The position numbers and the translations under genes were made by a program. Of a stretch of DNA of 64,000 nucleotides, positions 32,641 through 43,411 are shown piece by piece. A model generated the notes under the pieces. That model was not told the DNA's origin, did not search any database, and was given only the letters and a program-made list of their open reading frames with translations. This DNA is from Gautieria morchelliformis (Eukaryota > Basidiomycota > Agaricomycetes > Gomphales > Gomphaceae). Within the stretch, counting starts at the first letter, position 1. Every line of letters begins with the position of its first letter. The stretch is from positions 124,001-188,000 of the forward strand of contig WHVA01000121.1 of assembly GCA_015179125.1 (NCBI GenBank), given 5' to 3'.

Positions 32641-33576
32641 GATAGTTGTTTGTCCCCGGCCGTGCCCGCACGGTACAAAGAAAAAAATCTGTTCTTCTTG
32701 CTATGTCTGAGAATCCTGTCAAACATCATCCCCGGTTTTATATAGAGGATGGTTCAGCCATTTTCCAGGTAAGTAATATATATATACAGCTTTAATAATT
32801 AACTTTTTAAATTATAATCATAGGTGGACCGCACATTGTACAAACTGCACGCCAGCCTTCTCAAGAGCAGTTCACCGATCTTGCGAGATATGTTTGCTAT
32901 GCCAACAGAAATCAAGCAAGCTTGATAGAGGGGGCATCGGATGAATACCCTATTCAGCTGCAAGCTCCGGTGACAGCAGAAAACTTTAATGATCTTTTAC
33001 TATGGTTCTACAAAAGGTGCGTTTAACTAATTAATTACAATGGTGTGTTATCAAACCCTGAGTAGATATTGGGGGAACACCGAGCGGCCCATGTTTGAGC
33101 TTCAGGCTCTCGAGCATATTCTGGAGATGACAACGTTCTTCATGATGGATGATGGCCGAAATTGGGCTATTGCAGAAATTGAAGGCTGTGGACTGACGGC
33201 AGTACAGACTCTATTGATGGGTCAAAAGTACCGCATTTCTGGGTGGGTTGCCACAGCAGTACACAGGCTGCTATTCACCACTCAGGCCCGCCTGACACTT
33301 TCCGATTATCATAATCTTGGCATTCACAATATCTTTGTACTGGATCAGGCTCGTACACAAATCCAGGACCACCGGCTTGCTGTGGCCTTCAATCCACCTA
33401 AAGTGGTTCACAATTATACGGTATGTGACCGGCATTGTGGACCCACTGCCTGTGCAGAGGCTTGGAAGGACGCGTGGTGGGGAGGATTCACACGACACTA
33501 CATCCACCCTGATACTCACATCAGCCCGCAAGAAGCCATGGCCAAACTTGAAAATGTTCTCATCCTCGACATGACT

Positions 33577-34195
33577 TGTTGGGTGCATTTATGCTCCTGC
33601 ACCAAAATCAAGCATAATATATCCAATTTGTTGTGTGGCCTTCCAATTTCTTCTCACATTGTTCTTGTATTATGCATCCATTTCTCTGGTTATTTTCGAA
33701 ATTTTCCACTCATTCCTTATCTCTCTATTTCATCTTGTTATTCCTACTTTCACAAGCGGCTGCACCCAGCGGAGTCTGAAATGACTTCGACGCGCGAGCT
33801 CTTGGGCGCTAAAGGGCCGGGTAGTAGTACATGCGCAGTGGAACACATTTCCCCCTCTCTCAGTGACCACTAAATTCACTGAGAGAGGCAAGTAAATTAG
33901 TCTAGTAGTCTTTGCATTTATTGACCTAGAAATCATCTGTAGTGAATTGATTTCTAGGTAGTGTATAATATATTTACAGTGACCACTAAATTCACTGAGA
34001 GAGTGAATTGATTTCTAGTCTATTCTTTTGAATAGCATTTATTGACCTAGAAATCATCTGTAGTGAATTGATTTCTAGGTAGTGTATAATATATTTACAG
34101 TGACCACTAAATTCACTGAGAGAGTGAATTGATTTCTAGTCTATTCTTTTGAATAACAAGTCCATACCTACTGCCTATAATTCCTGTCCTCTACA
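33577..34195 (+). repeat. copia-2 5' LTR with internal duplication
   Basis: 619 bp, bounded TGTTGGG...CTCTACA. Relative to the 3' LTR it has an extra tandem copy of about 121 bp (two copies within ~33930-34160), and it lacks two T residues near 33847. It contains hairpins CTCTCAGTGA/TCACTGAGAG and CCTAGAAATCA/TGATTTCTAGG. Confidence 0.93.
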
Positions 34196-34196
34196 G

Positions 34197-34210
34197 GGTT
34201 ATGGGCCCCG
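34197..34210 (+). other. copia-2 primer-binding site overlapping the gag start codon
   Basis: GGTTATGGGCCCCG begins two bases after the 5' LTR and matches the copia-1 and copia-3 sites. The ATG inside it (34201) is the first codon of the long gag-pol ORF (MGPGD...). Confidence 0.75.
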
Positions 34211-37200
34211 GAGACACTTCTGAGAAGCTGTTGGGTGTTGAGAAGCTTGCTACTGATGGAAGTAATTGGCCATTGTGGCGAGCCACTCTCATCAGCTATT
34301 TTGAGTCCAAAAATCTGCTCAAGCATGTAGAAGGGAGAGTCACTCGACCTCCTGATCCTCCAGTCATGCCCCCAGGCCATATTCTAACAGAAGCTGAGGA
34401 AACTCAGATGGATAAGGCCGAGGAGAAGCTGGAGAGATACCTTGCTAGAGAAGGACAAGCCAAGACCCAAATCATCGTCTCAGTGTCAGAGTCATTAGCC
34501 CTGATGCTACAGAAGCAGAAGACAGCAAAAGAGACTTGGGATGCGCTGGTCAATGAAATGACCAAAAAGCCCAAGATGGTCCTCACCAGCCTGCAGAGAC
34601 AACTCCGCAGTATGAGATGTCCTGAGGATGGAGACTTGAGAGATCACTTGGACAAGGCCCAAGACCTATATGCTCGTCTTAATGAGATGGGAGCTAGAGT
34701 TTCTGAAGAAGAATTCATGGACATAATCCTTGCGTCACTTCCACCATCCTATGAGGCAGTCATGAATGCCCTTACAACTTCGCTTGAAGAATGCGGGATG
34801 CCATTGGTCCCTGATAATATTATTAGGGTACTAAAGGCTCAGTATGACAGGAAGAAAACACTCCCGCAAGAAGAGCAGGTGTTTATTGGTTCATCTACTA
34901 AGAAGGACCAGAAGGGGCAGAAGGCGCATGTATGCACCAACTGCAAAAAGCCTGGACATTCCATCGAAAATTGCTGGGCTAAAGGAGGTGGTAAAGAAGG
35001 TCAAGGACCACGTCAGAAGAAGAAAGCCAAAGGCAAGAAGAAGAAGAAGGGTAAAGCAAAAGCGAATGTTGCCGAAGAAGAGTCTACTTCTGAGGAAAGT
35101 GGTGATGGGCATCTTGCCTTCACCAATTTTGACGAGTGCTCTAATTTCAATTTGAGCACATCCTCAGGAGTTATAGTCATACTCGACACCGGAACGACAT
35201 CGCATATGACTCCTCACAAAAATTTATTGAGGAACTACTGTCAATTCTCACAGCCGAGGACTATCCGAGCAGCCAACAAAGGTACCTTTGATGCCTTCGG
35301 CTCAGGACTGCTCGTATTATCCAATAAGGTTGGAGATAGAACAGTAGAAGTCACGTTGCAAGATACATACTATGCACCCAAAATTGCTGCTACCCTCGTC
35401 TCGATCGGTCGGTGCGATGATGCTGGCTACGACATTCGACTCGGTGGCCAGAAATGCACAATATCTAATGCTGCTGGAAAAGTATTGATGCAAGCACCGA
35501 AAGTCAATGGCTTATATCGACTAGACCTCCAGTCACCAAGTGCTCAAGCCCATATGTGTTTATCTGCCATGGAAATTCATCAAAAGATGGGGCACATCTC
35601 GCAGAAGTCCCTACAACATCTATTAAATCATGGCATGATATTGGGCATTGAACTGAGCTCCACAGGCGATAGAATTGTCTGTGATGCGTGTATTCAAGCC
35701 AAGATTGCGCGCAAACCTCTTCCTCGAGAACCCAGAGACCGAACATCAAAATTCGGTGACAGAATTTATTCTGATGTCTGGGGACCTGCAAGACACCTCA
35801 CGATCGATAAGAAGTCATATTATGTCTCCTTTATCGATGACTACTCAAGAGAATCGGTGATCTATCTCATGGCGAACAAATCAGAAGCATTCTCAAAGTA
35901 CAAGCTCTACGAGGCTTTAATGCTTCGACAGAGAAATGTGCACATCAAGGCACTTGTTTCTGATCGAGGGGGCGAGTATACGAGCTCTGAATTCGAACAG
36001 CATCTAGCCAAACAAGGCACGAAGCATCAGTTGACGGTACACGACACACCAGAGTCCAATGGTGTTGCGGAACGCCTGAACCGAACCCTCACTGAGAGAA
36101 CTCGTGCCATGCTGCTAGAATCAGGCCTTCCTAAGATATTATGGGGCTATGCGATACAGCATGCCAATTATCTTAGGAACAGGACGCATACAAGAGCTCT
36201 ACCAGATAAAACGCCCTACGAGATGATTCACCATGAAAAACCGAATCTCAAAGACATTCACACGTGGGGAACTGAAATTTACGTCAAAATCACTCAGGGA
36301 GATAAATTGGCAGCTCGTGCCAAGAGAGCTCGGTGGATAGGAATTTCTGCGCAGAGCCATGGTCATTATGTTTATTGGCCTGACTCGCACAAAGTTTCTG
36401 TCGAGCGGAACGTTGTCTTTGATTCAGAAATGAAGAAGGGAAAGGTCCCAATCATTTCTATTGAGGAATCCAAGCTACCTACGTCTAAAGAAGAGAAGAA
36501 GGCCATTCCGGCATCAGTGCCTGTGCCCGGTCGCTTAGTCAGCGAAGAGGCAAAGATCGAAGAAATTGATGAAAGTGCACCGGAAGAATATCTTGAAAAG
36601 CTGCAACCTATTCAGGGAGTTGATGACAGACCTAGAGAAGCTGAACCGATAAGGAGAAGCGAAAGGATCCGTCAACAACAAGTGCAGTCGGCCCCATCAG
36701 GTCCCGTGACAAGATCTCAAACTCAGAGACAAACTGGCGCACATATGACTACGCTAGCTTACGAGGACGTTGAGGACCATGAAGAAGTTTTATTCGACCA
36801 AGAATTATCCTCCGAGATTGATGGCATCAGTAGCTATGAGTGTGCCATCAGTGCGTTTCTAACCGACGGTCAAAACAATAACAAGGCGCCGGATTTGAGT
36901 CAAATTGAACCTAGCAATGCAGACGAAGCTCTGAATAATCCTATGTGGAAGAAATCAATGGACAAAGAGTATGAGGCCCTAATCGACAAGGGAGTGTGGG
37001 AAAGAACCAAACCACCTCCTGGAGCCAACATTGTCGGCAACAAATGGGTCTACCTTTGGAAGCGTAATCCAGAAGGGAAACCAATAGTACCTAAATCGAG
37101 AATGGTCGCCCAAGGCTTCACGCAGAAGTTTGGAATCGACTATGATGAGACATACTCACCTGTTGCTCGGTTATCCTCCCTACGGATCATATGCGCCATT

Positions 37201-38444
37201 GCTGCTAGGAATGACTGGCCTATTCATCAAATGGACGTGGACTATGCATACCTCAATGCTAAGTTGCCCGAACCTATTTACATGAAGCAGCCGTATGGAT
37301 ATGAGTCAGGAGACAAAGGCGAAGTGCTACTTTTGAAGAAAGCACTCTACGGCCTCAAGCAATCTGGAAGAGAATGGTACAAACGTCTAAGTGGTGAATT
37401 CCACAAGTTAGGATTCACTACGTCAGCCACAGACGGGGCTGTGTTTTATAGACGTGGCGGAAAGGGGCATGTGATCATTGCAACAGCTGTGGACGACCTT
37501 ACCATCACAGCTGAGAATCAGTCAGTCCTGGACGAAGTCAAACGAGATCTTGCTCAGTCTTCAGTATGAAAGATCTAGGCGAGATTCATTGGCTATTGAA
37601 TCTCAAAATCGAAAGAGACTGGCAGAAGAAGACCATTGCAATTTCACAACCTGCATACATCGAGAAGATCATCAAAAAATTTAATCTCGAAGATGCAAAG
37701 ACTTATGCTACGCCTCTTGATCCAGCCGTAAAATTATCTAAAGACCAATGTCCTTCTACAGAGAGAGGCAAGAAAGCCATGTCGAAATTTCCATACAGGC
37801 AAGCTATAGGATCACTGATGTGGGCGGCTGTAGCCACTCGACCTGACATTGCATTTGCGGTGTCATTACTCTCGCAATTCCTTGAAAATCCAGGTGGCAC
37901 ACACTGGAATGCAGTCAAACGTGTCTTCAAATATTTGAAAGGCACGAAGCATTACAAGCTCACACTTGGAAGAAATCAAGACGGCTTGATAGGGTATTCA
38001 GATGCGGATTGGGGTTCACAGAGTCATAGGCGTTCGTATTCGGCATACTTATTTCAGATTGATGGAGGCACTGTTTCATGGAGTTGCCAGAAACAGTCGA
38101 TAGTAGCCCTCTCATCAACTGAAGCCGAATTCGTCGCCCTGACCCATGCGGGCAAAGAGGCTCTTTGGATGCGCCATTTTATTTCTGAAATATTCCAACC
38201 ACTGAACAGACCCATCCAAGTTTATTCAGACAATCAATCAGCCATTGCCATCACGTATGGCACCCAACAACACACGAGAACCAAGCATTTCGACATCCGA
38301 TTATATTTCCTTCGAGATATAATCAAAAATCAACAAGCCAAGCTCGTTTATTTGCCAACCGAACAAATGTTGGCAGATATCCTCACTAAAGGACTTCCTA
38401 GTCCTAGAGTGAAGATTCTCAACGAGCAAATCGGAATATATTAA
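34201..38444 (+). pseudogene. copia-2 gag-pol with one frameshift
   Basis: 34201..37569 and 37566..38444 together encode a full copia polyprotein. The parts are: Gag (SNWPLWRATLISYFES); a CCHC knuckle (CTNCKKPGHSIENC); a Lys-rich linker; protease (LDTGTTSHMT); the HHCC region (HQKMGHIS...CDAC); integrase (YSDVWGP, SDRGGEY, ESNGVAERLNRT); RT ending in AVDDLTITAE; and RNase H (GYSDADWGS, ALSSTEAEFVAL, DNQSAIAI). Near 37560 a single T appears to be missing in CAGTCTTCAGTATG. The first ORF ends just after the RT VDD motif, and the second starts MKDLGEIHWLL. Everything else is open, so the copy is recently dead or the frameshift could be a sequence error. Confidence 0.92.
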
Positions 38445-38457
38445 GCTTGAGGGGGCG

Positions 38458-38957
38458 TGTTGGGTGCATTTATGCTCCTGCACCAAAATCAAGCATAATA
38501 TATCCAATTTGTTGTGTGGCCTTCCAATTTCTTCTCACATTGTTCTTGTATTATGCATCCATTTCTCTGGTTATTTTCGAAATTTTCCACTCATTCCTTA
38601 TCTCTCTATTTCATCTTGTTATTCCTACTTTCACAAGCGGCTGCACCCAGCGGAGTCTGAAATGACTTCGACGCGCGAGCTCTTGGGCGCTAAAGGGCCG
38701 GGTAGTAGTACATGCGCAGTGGAACACATTTTTCCCCCTCTCTCAGTGACCACTAAATTCACTGAGAGAGGCAAGTAAATTAGTCTAGTAGTCTTTGCAT
38801 TTATTGACCTAGAAATCATCTGTAGTGAATTGATTTCTAGGTAGTGTATAATATATTTACAGTGACCACTAAATTCACTGAGAGAGTGAATTGATTTCTA
38901 GTCTATTCTTTTGAATAACAAGTCCATACCTACTGCCTATAATTCCTGTCCTCTACA
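38458..38957 (+). repeat. copia-2 3' LTR
   Basis: 500 bp, TGTTGGG...CTCTACA, otherwise nearly identical to the 5' LTR but with a single copy of the ~121-bp unit. Confidence 0.95.
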
Positions 38958-38963
38958 TGACTA

Positions 38964-39852
38964 AGGTAGAGGACACCCAAAACCGACACCCTTATGTAAT
39001 ATGGGCGTCTACGTCACGTGAGCGCAAAATCTGGCAGGTCGGGTTTTATTTTTATTTAGTGCAGGCCCAGCAGTGGTGGGGATTAGAGGGCAAGCCAGTT
39101 AACTTATTCACTCTTTTCCTGCCTCTTTCAGCTCCTGTAGTATAGAATTTGGAAGAATCCGATGACCATGGTATCGCCGGTGAGAGCGCTGCGTCGTTTT
39201 TGATCTCTGTGGCGGCTTCCTCATCGTCATCCTCCAGGTCGTCTTCATCCCACTCTGCAAGCCCTTCATTCTCAAGGATCTGAAACCTCCCAATTATCTC
39301 ATTGTCACCTTCCTCCCACCCATCGTCTGAGTCTTCTTCCAGGTCTGTAATAAAGTCTGAGCTTGAGTCTTCATCCGGCACCTCCTCAATGGTGGTCTTT
39401 GTTGACTTTGGCAGTTTTTGCAGGTTCTGGATTCTTTTTTTCACCGCGGCCGACCTGCGAGTCATTATAGGATCGATTTTGAGACTGGCAGCGAGCAGGA
39501 ATAGCGTTGTGTGGCTCAGGAAAAAATTTTCAGCGGGATTAGCCGAGGTCACGTGTCATCACGTGACATGCAAAATTGCGTCCTCTCAGAAAATGTAAAG
39601 CTGCAAAACACTCAAAACCAATATAGAAATTTTAATGTAATTTTTCTATCACCTGCACATTGTCAAGCTTACTCTACTGTCAGTTTGCAGAATTTCAACA
39701 AATTCTCTGCAACAAGTGATAGCCCAATGGAATGGGAAAAGATTCTAGCAAAAAGATTTATATTATATGATCAGGCTTGCGTCGTGTAAGCCATTGTCGA
39801 CGGTGCCCAAATGCTTATGTAATGGGGTGTCGGTTTTGGGTGTCCTCTACCT
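38964..39852. mobile_element. Non-autonomous TA-flanked DNA transposon (Tc1/mariner-like by its TA target)
   Basis: 889 bp. The 28-bp terminal inverted repeats start AGGTAGAGGACACCC, and TA flanks both ends (38962-38963 and 39853-39854). It carries only a short transposase-N-terminus-like ORF. It interrupted the BTB gene, and removing it with one TA restores that reading frame. The superfamily label rests on the TA duplication only. Confidence 0.82.
39052..39465 (-). pseudogene. Truncated transposase-N-terminus-like ORF in the TA-flanked element
   Basis: 137 aa starting MTRRSAAVKKRI, with TIEEVPDEDSS followed by long acidic runs (DEDDLEDDDEEAATE) and a Lys/Arg patch. Basidiomycete DDE transposases often begin with such a VPDEDS-plus-acidic segment, but no catalytic domain follows here. 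It is either a deletion relic or unrelated. Confidence 0.4.
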
Positions 39853-40081
39853 TACTGAGTGCTACCTTAAGACAATAGAGTTCATCACTGCAAAGGGAGT
39901 AATAGCGAAAGAGGACGCTTATGTGGCTGCCACTGTAGTAGCATTGACGTAGCACGCTCCCATGTACTGTTAACAGACAAGTCACGTGATAGCTCGTTGT
40001 TTAGGATCTAATGCGAGATATAGTACAAATCTTATTGCCTTAGGGATACATCATGCTTGGTGTGAGTGTGCGCAAGAAGTC

Positions 40082-40193
40082 TAAAAGTGCACGCGTAAAA
40101 TTTCTTAGTGCGCGCAAAGTTGCAACTTTGCGCTGACTAAAAAAATTTCTCAAACTTTGCGCTGAATCTTAAAAGTGCATTTTGACCGTCATA
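40082..40193 (-). repeat. Right terminal inverted repeat of the IS3EU-like element
   Basis: 112 bp, the inverted counterpart of 27424-27534. It contains a perfect 22-bp palindrome at 40112-40133 (GCGCAAAGTTG and its complement). Confidence 0.93.
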
Positions 40194-40199
40194 GGCTAT

Positions 40200-40609
40200 C
40201 AGTGTGTGAGGGAATGGCGAGTAATCGACACAGCCTACAAGTAGTTGTGTGCTATGTTCTGCAACTTAGCATGTTTCACGCTTCCCAGAGCAGTGGCATC
40301 AACTTTAAGTTTGTAGCTCGATACGATAACTGAGTAACAAACATCCGCAAAGAATTGAAACTGCTTACTCATATACGGTTTTCCTCAGGTTTTGGATGTC
40401 TATTCAGCGCCTGAAGTTAATTGAATCGAGACACGTACCTTGCATGAGATCAATTGCTTTGTCGGTGATTTTTTTGGAGATCTTGCCAAATGAGAGCACT
40501 CCCACTAACGGCAAGATCACCTTATACTCGCCTGTACCCCATGAATCAATATTGCCCTGATTATATTGGCAGCTTACCCTGGGTACAGACTTCCTCGGGG
40601 GATGGCCCT
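40200..40609. other. Flank between IS3EU-like element and copia-3, with a possible coding fragment
   Basis: On the minus strand about 40555..40439 reads SWGTGEYKVILPLVGVLSFGKISKKI, followed by TDKAIDLMQ and a GTACGT donor. It looks like a genuine exon of a host gene cut off by the copia-3 LTR. I cannot name the family. Confidence 0.3.
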
Positions 40610-43411
40610 TGTTGTAAAACCGGTCATACTTGACCGATCACCGATCCCCCTTTGCGCATTGTTCTCCTTGCGCAGTCTCTGCAGTTTCCCTTTTGTTTAG
40701 CTCCTTATTATCTTATCCTATTGTCCCCATTCCCATTTTAGAGTACAAAAGGAACTATAGAGTATAAGTAGCGTACACTTGCTCGACGACCTCTCAGCTT
40801 ACACTGAAGTCGTCCTAGTATCTATCTAGACTACTGCGCCAACAGGTTATGGGCCCCGCGCTCTAAATCGCCCCAAACCTACAGATAGTCGACTACGTAT
40901 CACATTCCCTCTACCTGCAGTTTCCGCACCCAACCATGGCTGACACAACCACCTCGAAATTACTCTCCACCATCGAGAAGTTTGATGGGACGAACTGGAT
41001 AGCTGGGCTTTCTCGCTGAAAGCCGCACTAATGTTCATCGACGCACTACGCATCGCTGAAGGGACCGAATCAACCCCCTCCATGAGCACTCCACCAACTG
41101 ACGAGGAGCGCAAGCGATTTGATGATTGGGAGAAGCGTTCTTGACAAGGCCTCTCCCTCCTACTAGTCTCAGTAAAGCCCTCCGTTCACCAGTCCCTCGA
41201 CATGATGAAAACCCTAGAAGAAAATTGGGGTAATCTCAAGACGACCTACGGAACGAGGACCGGCCTAAATCTCTGGGTCGACTATCGCAGATACACCACG
41301 ATGACTTTCTCACATGGCATGCAACTCACTCAGCAGATCGACGAGATGTCTGAGCTGAAGAACCACATTGTCGCAGCGGGCCTAGCTATCAGTGACCCCC
41401 TTCACACGCTCAACGTGCTCCAGGCCCTACCCTCATCATACAAAATCGTGTAGCAGACGATCCTTGCCACCATCACCGACTTTTCCAAGATTGACTGGGC
41501 AAACACTCGGAGTCGCATCCTGTCCGAGGAGCTTCGACAGGGCTCACAACCAAGCGCAAATGCCATCCGCGCGAAGTTGAACGTTGGAAAAGATAAGTGC
41601 AATTACTGCACCGGCACTGGACATTGGGAAAAGGACTGTAGACGCAAAACTCGTGGCCTCTCACACGAAGAAGCTCAGTCTGAAGCACGAAAAGGGAAGG
41701 GAAAGAAAAAAGAGAAAAAGGAAAAGGGAACGACACCCTCAGTGAGCGCCGTTATATCAGACTATCCTGATTTGGCTGCTACGGAAGCACCTGTATCTAC
41801 CGCTGAGACTTCCAACGACGCTGTCTGCTTTTATATCGCGTGTGAACGCAAATGGATGTTGGATTCAGGATGCACTGACCACATCACAAACGACATCGCC
41901 GACTTCTCGGAGTACCGTTCACTTGCCGCACCCAGACGTGCCTACTTCACCGATAAAACGACCTCTGTCCCCTACATTGGCATAGGTACGGTCACTGGGC
42001 TATCAAGAGTCAATGGTCAGGAACGGAAGATCACTCTCCATGATGTGCTGCATGCACCTGACATTGGAGGCAGATTCTTCAGCGTGCTAAAAATCGACCT
42101 AAAAGGCTTCACAACAGCTTTTTTGGGTTCTAAAGCCACAATATCAAAGAACGGATCAGTATTTGCAGAAGCACGAGTGAACGGACAACACTACTGGCTC
42201 TCACTGCAAACCAACACTCCCTCTGTATCACATGTACATGCCACCCCACTCGACATTCTCCACGCTCGACTGGGACACCTCTCTTAGTCATCTTTGCGAC
42301 ACATCGATGACAAGCTCGAGTCAGGTACAAAACGCGCACTAGCTACATGTGAAGGCTGCCTACTAGGAAAGTCCACGCGGCGAAAGTTTGTCCCTTCAAC
42401 TCATCGCTGCACTGAACCCTTCGCTCTTGTCCACATGGACCTAGCAGGCCCGATGAATACCCGCTCGATCCAAGGCAACTATTACCACTTCGTTTTAGTT
42501 GATGACTATACACGGCACAAATGGATCTATTTCTTAAAAGCTAAGAGCGAAGCTTTCATGCACTTTAAGAATTTCCATGCACTAGTTGGAAACTATTACG
42601 ACGGATCGCTCAGAGCTATATGCACTGATCGCGGGGGGGAGTTCCTATCACAGGAATTCACTCAATACCTGGAAAAGCAAGGTATACACCATAGTCTCAC
42701 TGCGCCGAACACACCTCAGCAGAACGGAGTTGCTGAACGCGCAAACCGAACAATAGCAGAGGCAGCCAGAGCAATGTTGTACAGTGCAGGCATATCACAA
42801 GGATTCTGGGAGTTCGCAGTGGGCGCTGCGGTACATGTTCGAAACCGAGCCCCATCTCGCGTCATCTCAAATACTTCCCCATATGAACTTCTGACAGGAG
42901 GCAAACCCGACCTCTCCTATCTCCGCGTCTTTGGATGCCTCGCGTATGCCCACATAACGACAAATTGAACAAAATATGATCCAACCTCACAAAAGCTCGT
43001 GTTCGTAGGGTATGACAATTCCACTAAGGGGTATAAGTTGTGGAACCAATTGTCCAAACGGACTGTCATATCTACTGACGTCGTTTTCGAGGAAACAGTT
43101 TTTCCTCTCAAATCTACCCCAAAGCTCCCACTCAATTCTCCCACGTCCGCTCCACCTCTTCTCTCACAACCATCGTCGCCATCCGTGCAAATCGATCTAG
43201 CTCTACCAGAGAGCGATGACAAAGACGTATACCCTTTACCACCAGCGCCACCTGGTACGGCTGACCAGCCTCCCACGGCCCCGTCAGCGTCACCACCACC
43301 CAACATTCCCGATGCAGCGAGTGCTCCACCGGAAATTGAACCAGGCGCAGCTCCTGATCAACTTCCCGCACCACCTGGAACTCCTGAACCCCTCATCCGC
43401 CGATCCCAACC
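40610..43411 (+). mobile_element. copia-3: decayed, truncated Ty1/copia element
   Basis: A probable 5' LTR at 40610..40844 (TGTTGTAAAACC...GCCAACA) is followed by the primer site GGTTATGGGCCCCG (40845-40858). The internal region is gag-protease-integrase only. Gag starts MADTTTSKLLSTIEKFDGTNW at 40936. CCHC knuckle: CNYCTGTGHWEKDC. Protease: MLDSGCTDHITND. Integrase: CTDRGGEFLS and QQNGVAERANRT. Several stops (near 41142, 41451, 42285 and 42966) look like C-to-T changes of CGA or CAG codons, and one base is missing near 41001. RT, RNase H and 3' LTR are absent; the copy ends where gypsy G1 begins. Confidence 0.82.

Larger units (their letters stand above)
33577..38957 (+). mobile_element. copia-2: nearly intact Ty1/copia retrotransposon
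   Basis: 5381 bp on the plus strand, with direct LTRs and a 5-bp target duplication TGACT (33572-33576 and 38958-38962). A polypurine tract TTGAGGGGGCG precedes the 3' LTR. It inserted into the BTB gene at the boundary of the MITE. One frameshift in pol is the only clear lesion. Confidence 0.96.
32703..39952 (+). pseudogene. BTB/POZ-domain gene split by a MITE and a copia element
   Basis: This gene diverges from the transposase (start codons 62 bp apart). Segments are 32703..32768, 32824..~33012, 33063..33576 and 39855..39952. The N-terminus HPRFYIEDGSAIFQ|VDRTLYKLHASLLKSSSPILRDMFAMP is a fungal BTB/POZ domain, which typically mediates dimerisation or Cullin-3 binding. The rest (ALEHILEMTTFFMMDDGR, AEAWKDAWWGG) matches the usual C-terminal extension of basidiomycete BTB proteins. 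A 1-nt loss near 32925 shifts the frame before LIEGASDEYP. Coding sequence breaks at LDMT (33576) and resumes after the insertions as TECYLKTIEFITAKG, with stop TAG at 39950. Removing the insertions and one TA copy restores the frame exactly. Lying inside the TIRs, it counts as transposon cargo. Confidence 0.75.
27424..40193. mobile_element. Large TIR DNA transposon (IS3EU-like) with cargo and nested insertions
   Basis: A 12.8-kb element. Near-identical terminal inverted repeats of 111-112 bp begin TATGACGGTCAAAATGC on both ends. A 6-bp direct repeat GGCTAT flanks it (27418-27423 and 40194-40199). Inside are an integrase-type transposase (minus), a Zn-ribbon gene (minus), a GC-rich minisatellite and a BTB/POZ gene (plus). 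A 5.4-kb copia and a 0.9-kb MITE were added later; without them the element is about 6.5 kb. The transposase resembles eukaryotic IS3EU-type proteins (WHCDGHHKLIRWG, RNTRIERLW). The IS3EU name is from memory of family features and unverified; the TIRs and duplication are read directly. Confidence 0.85.
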
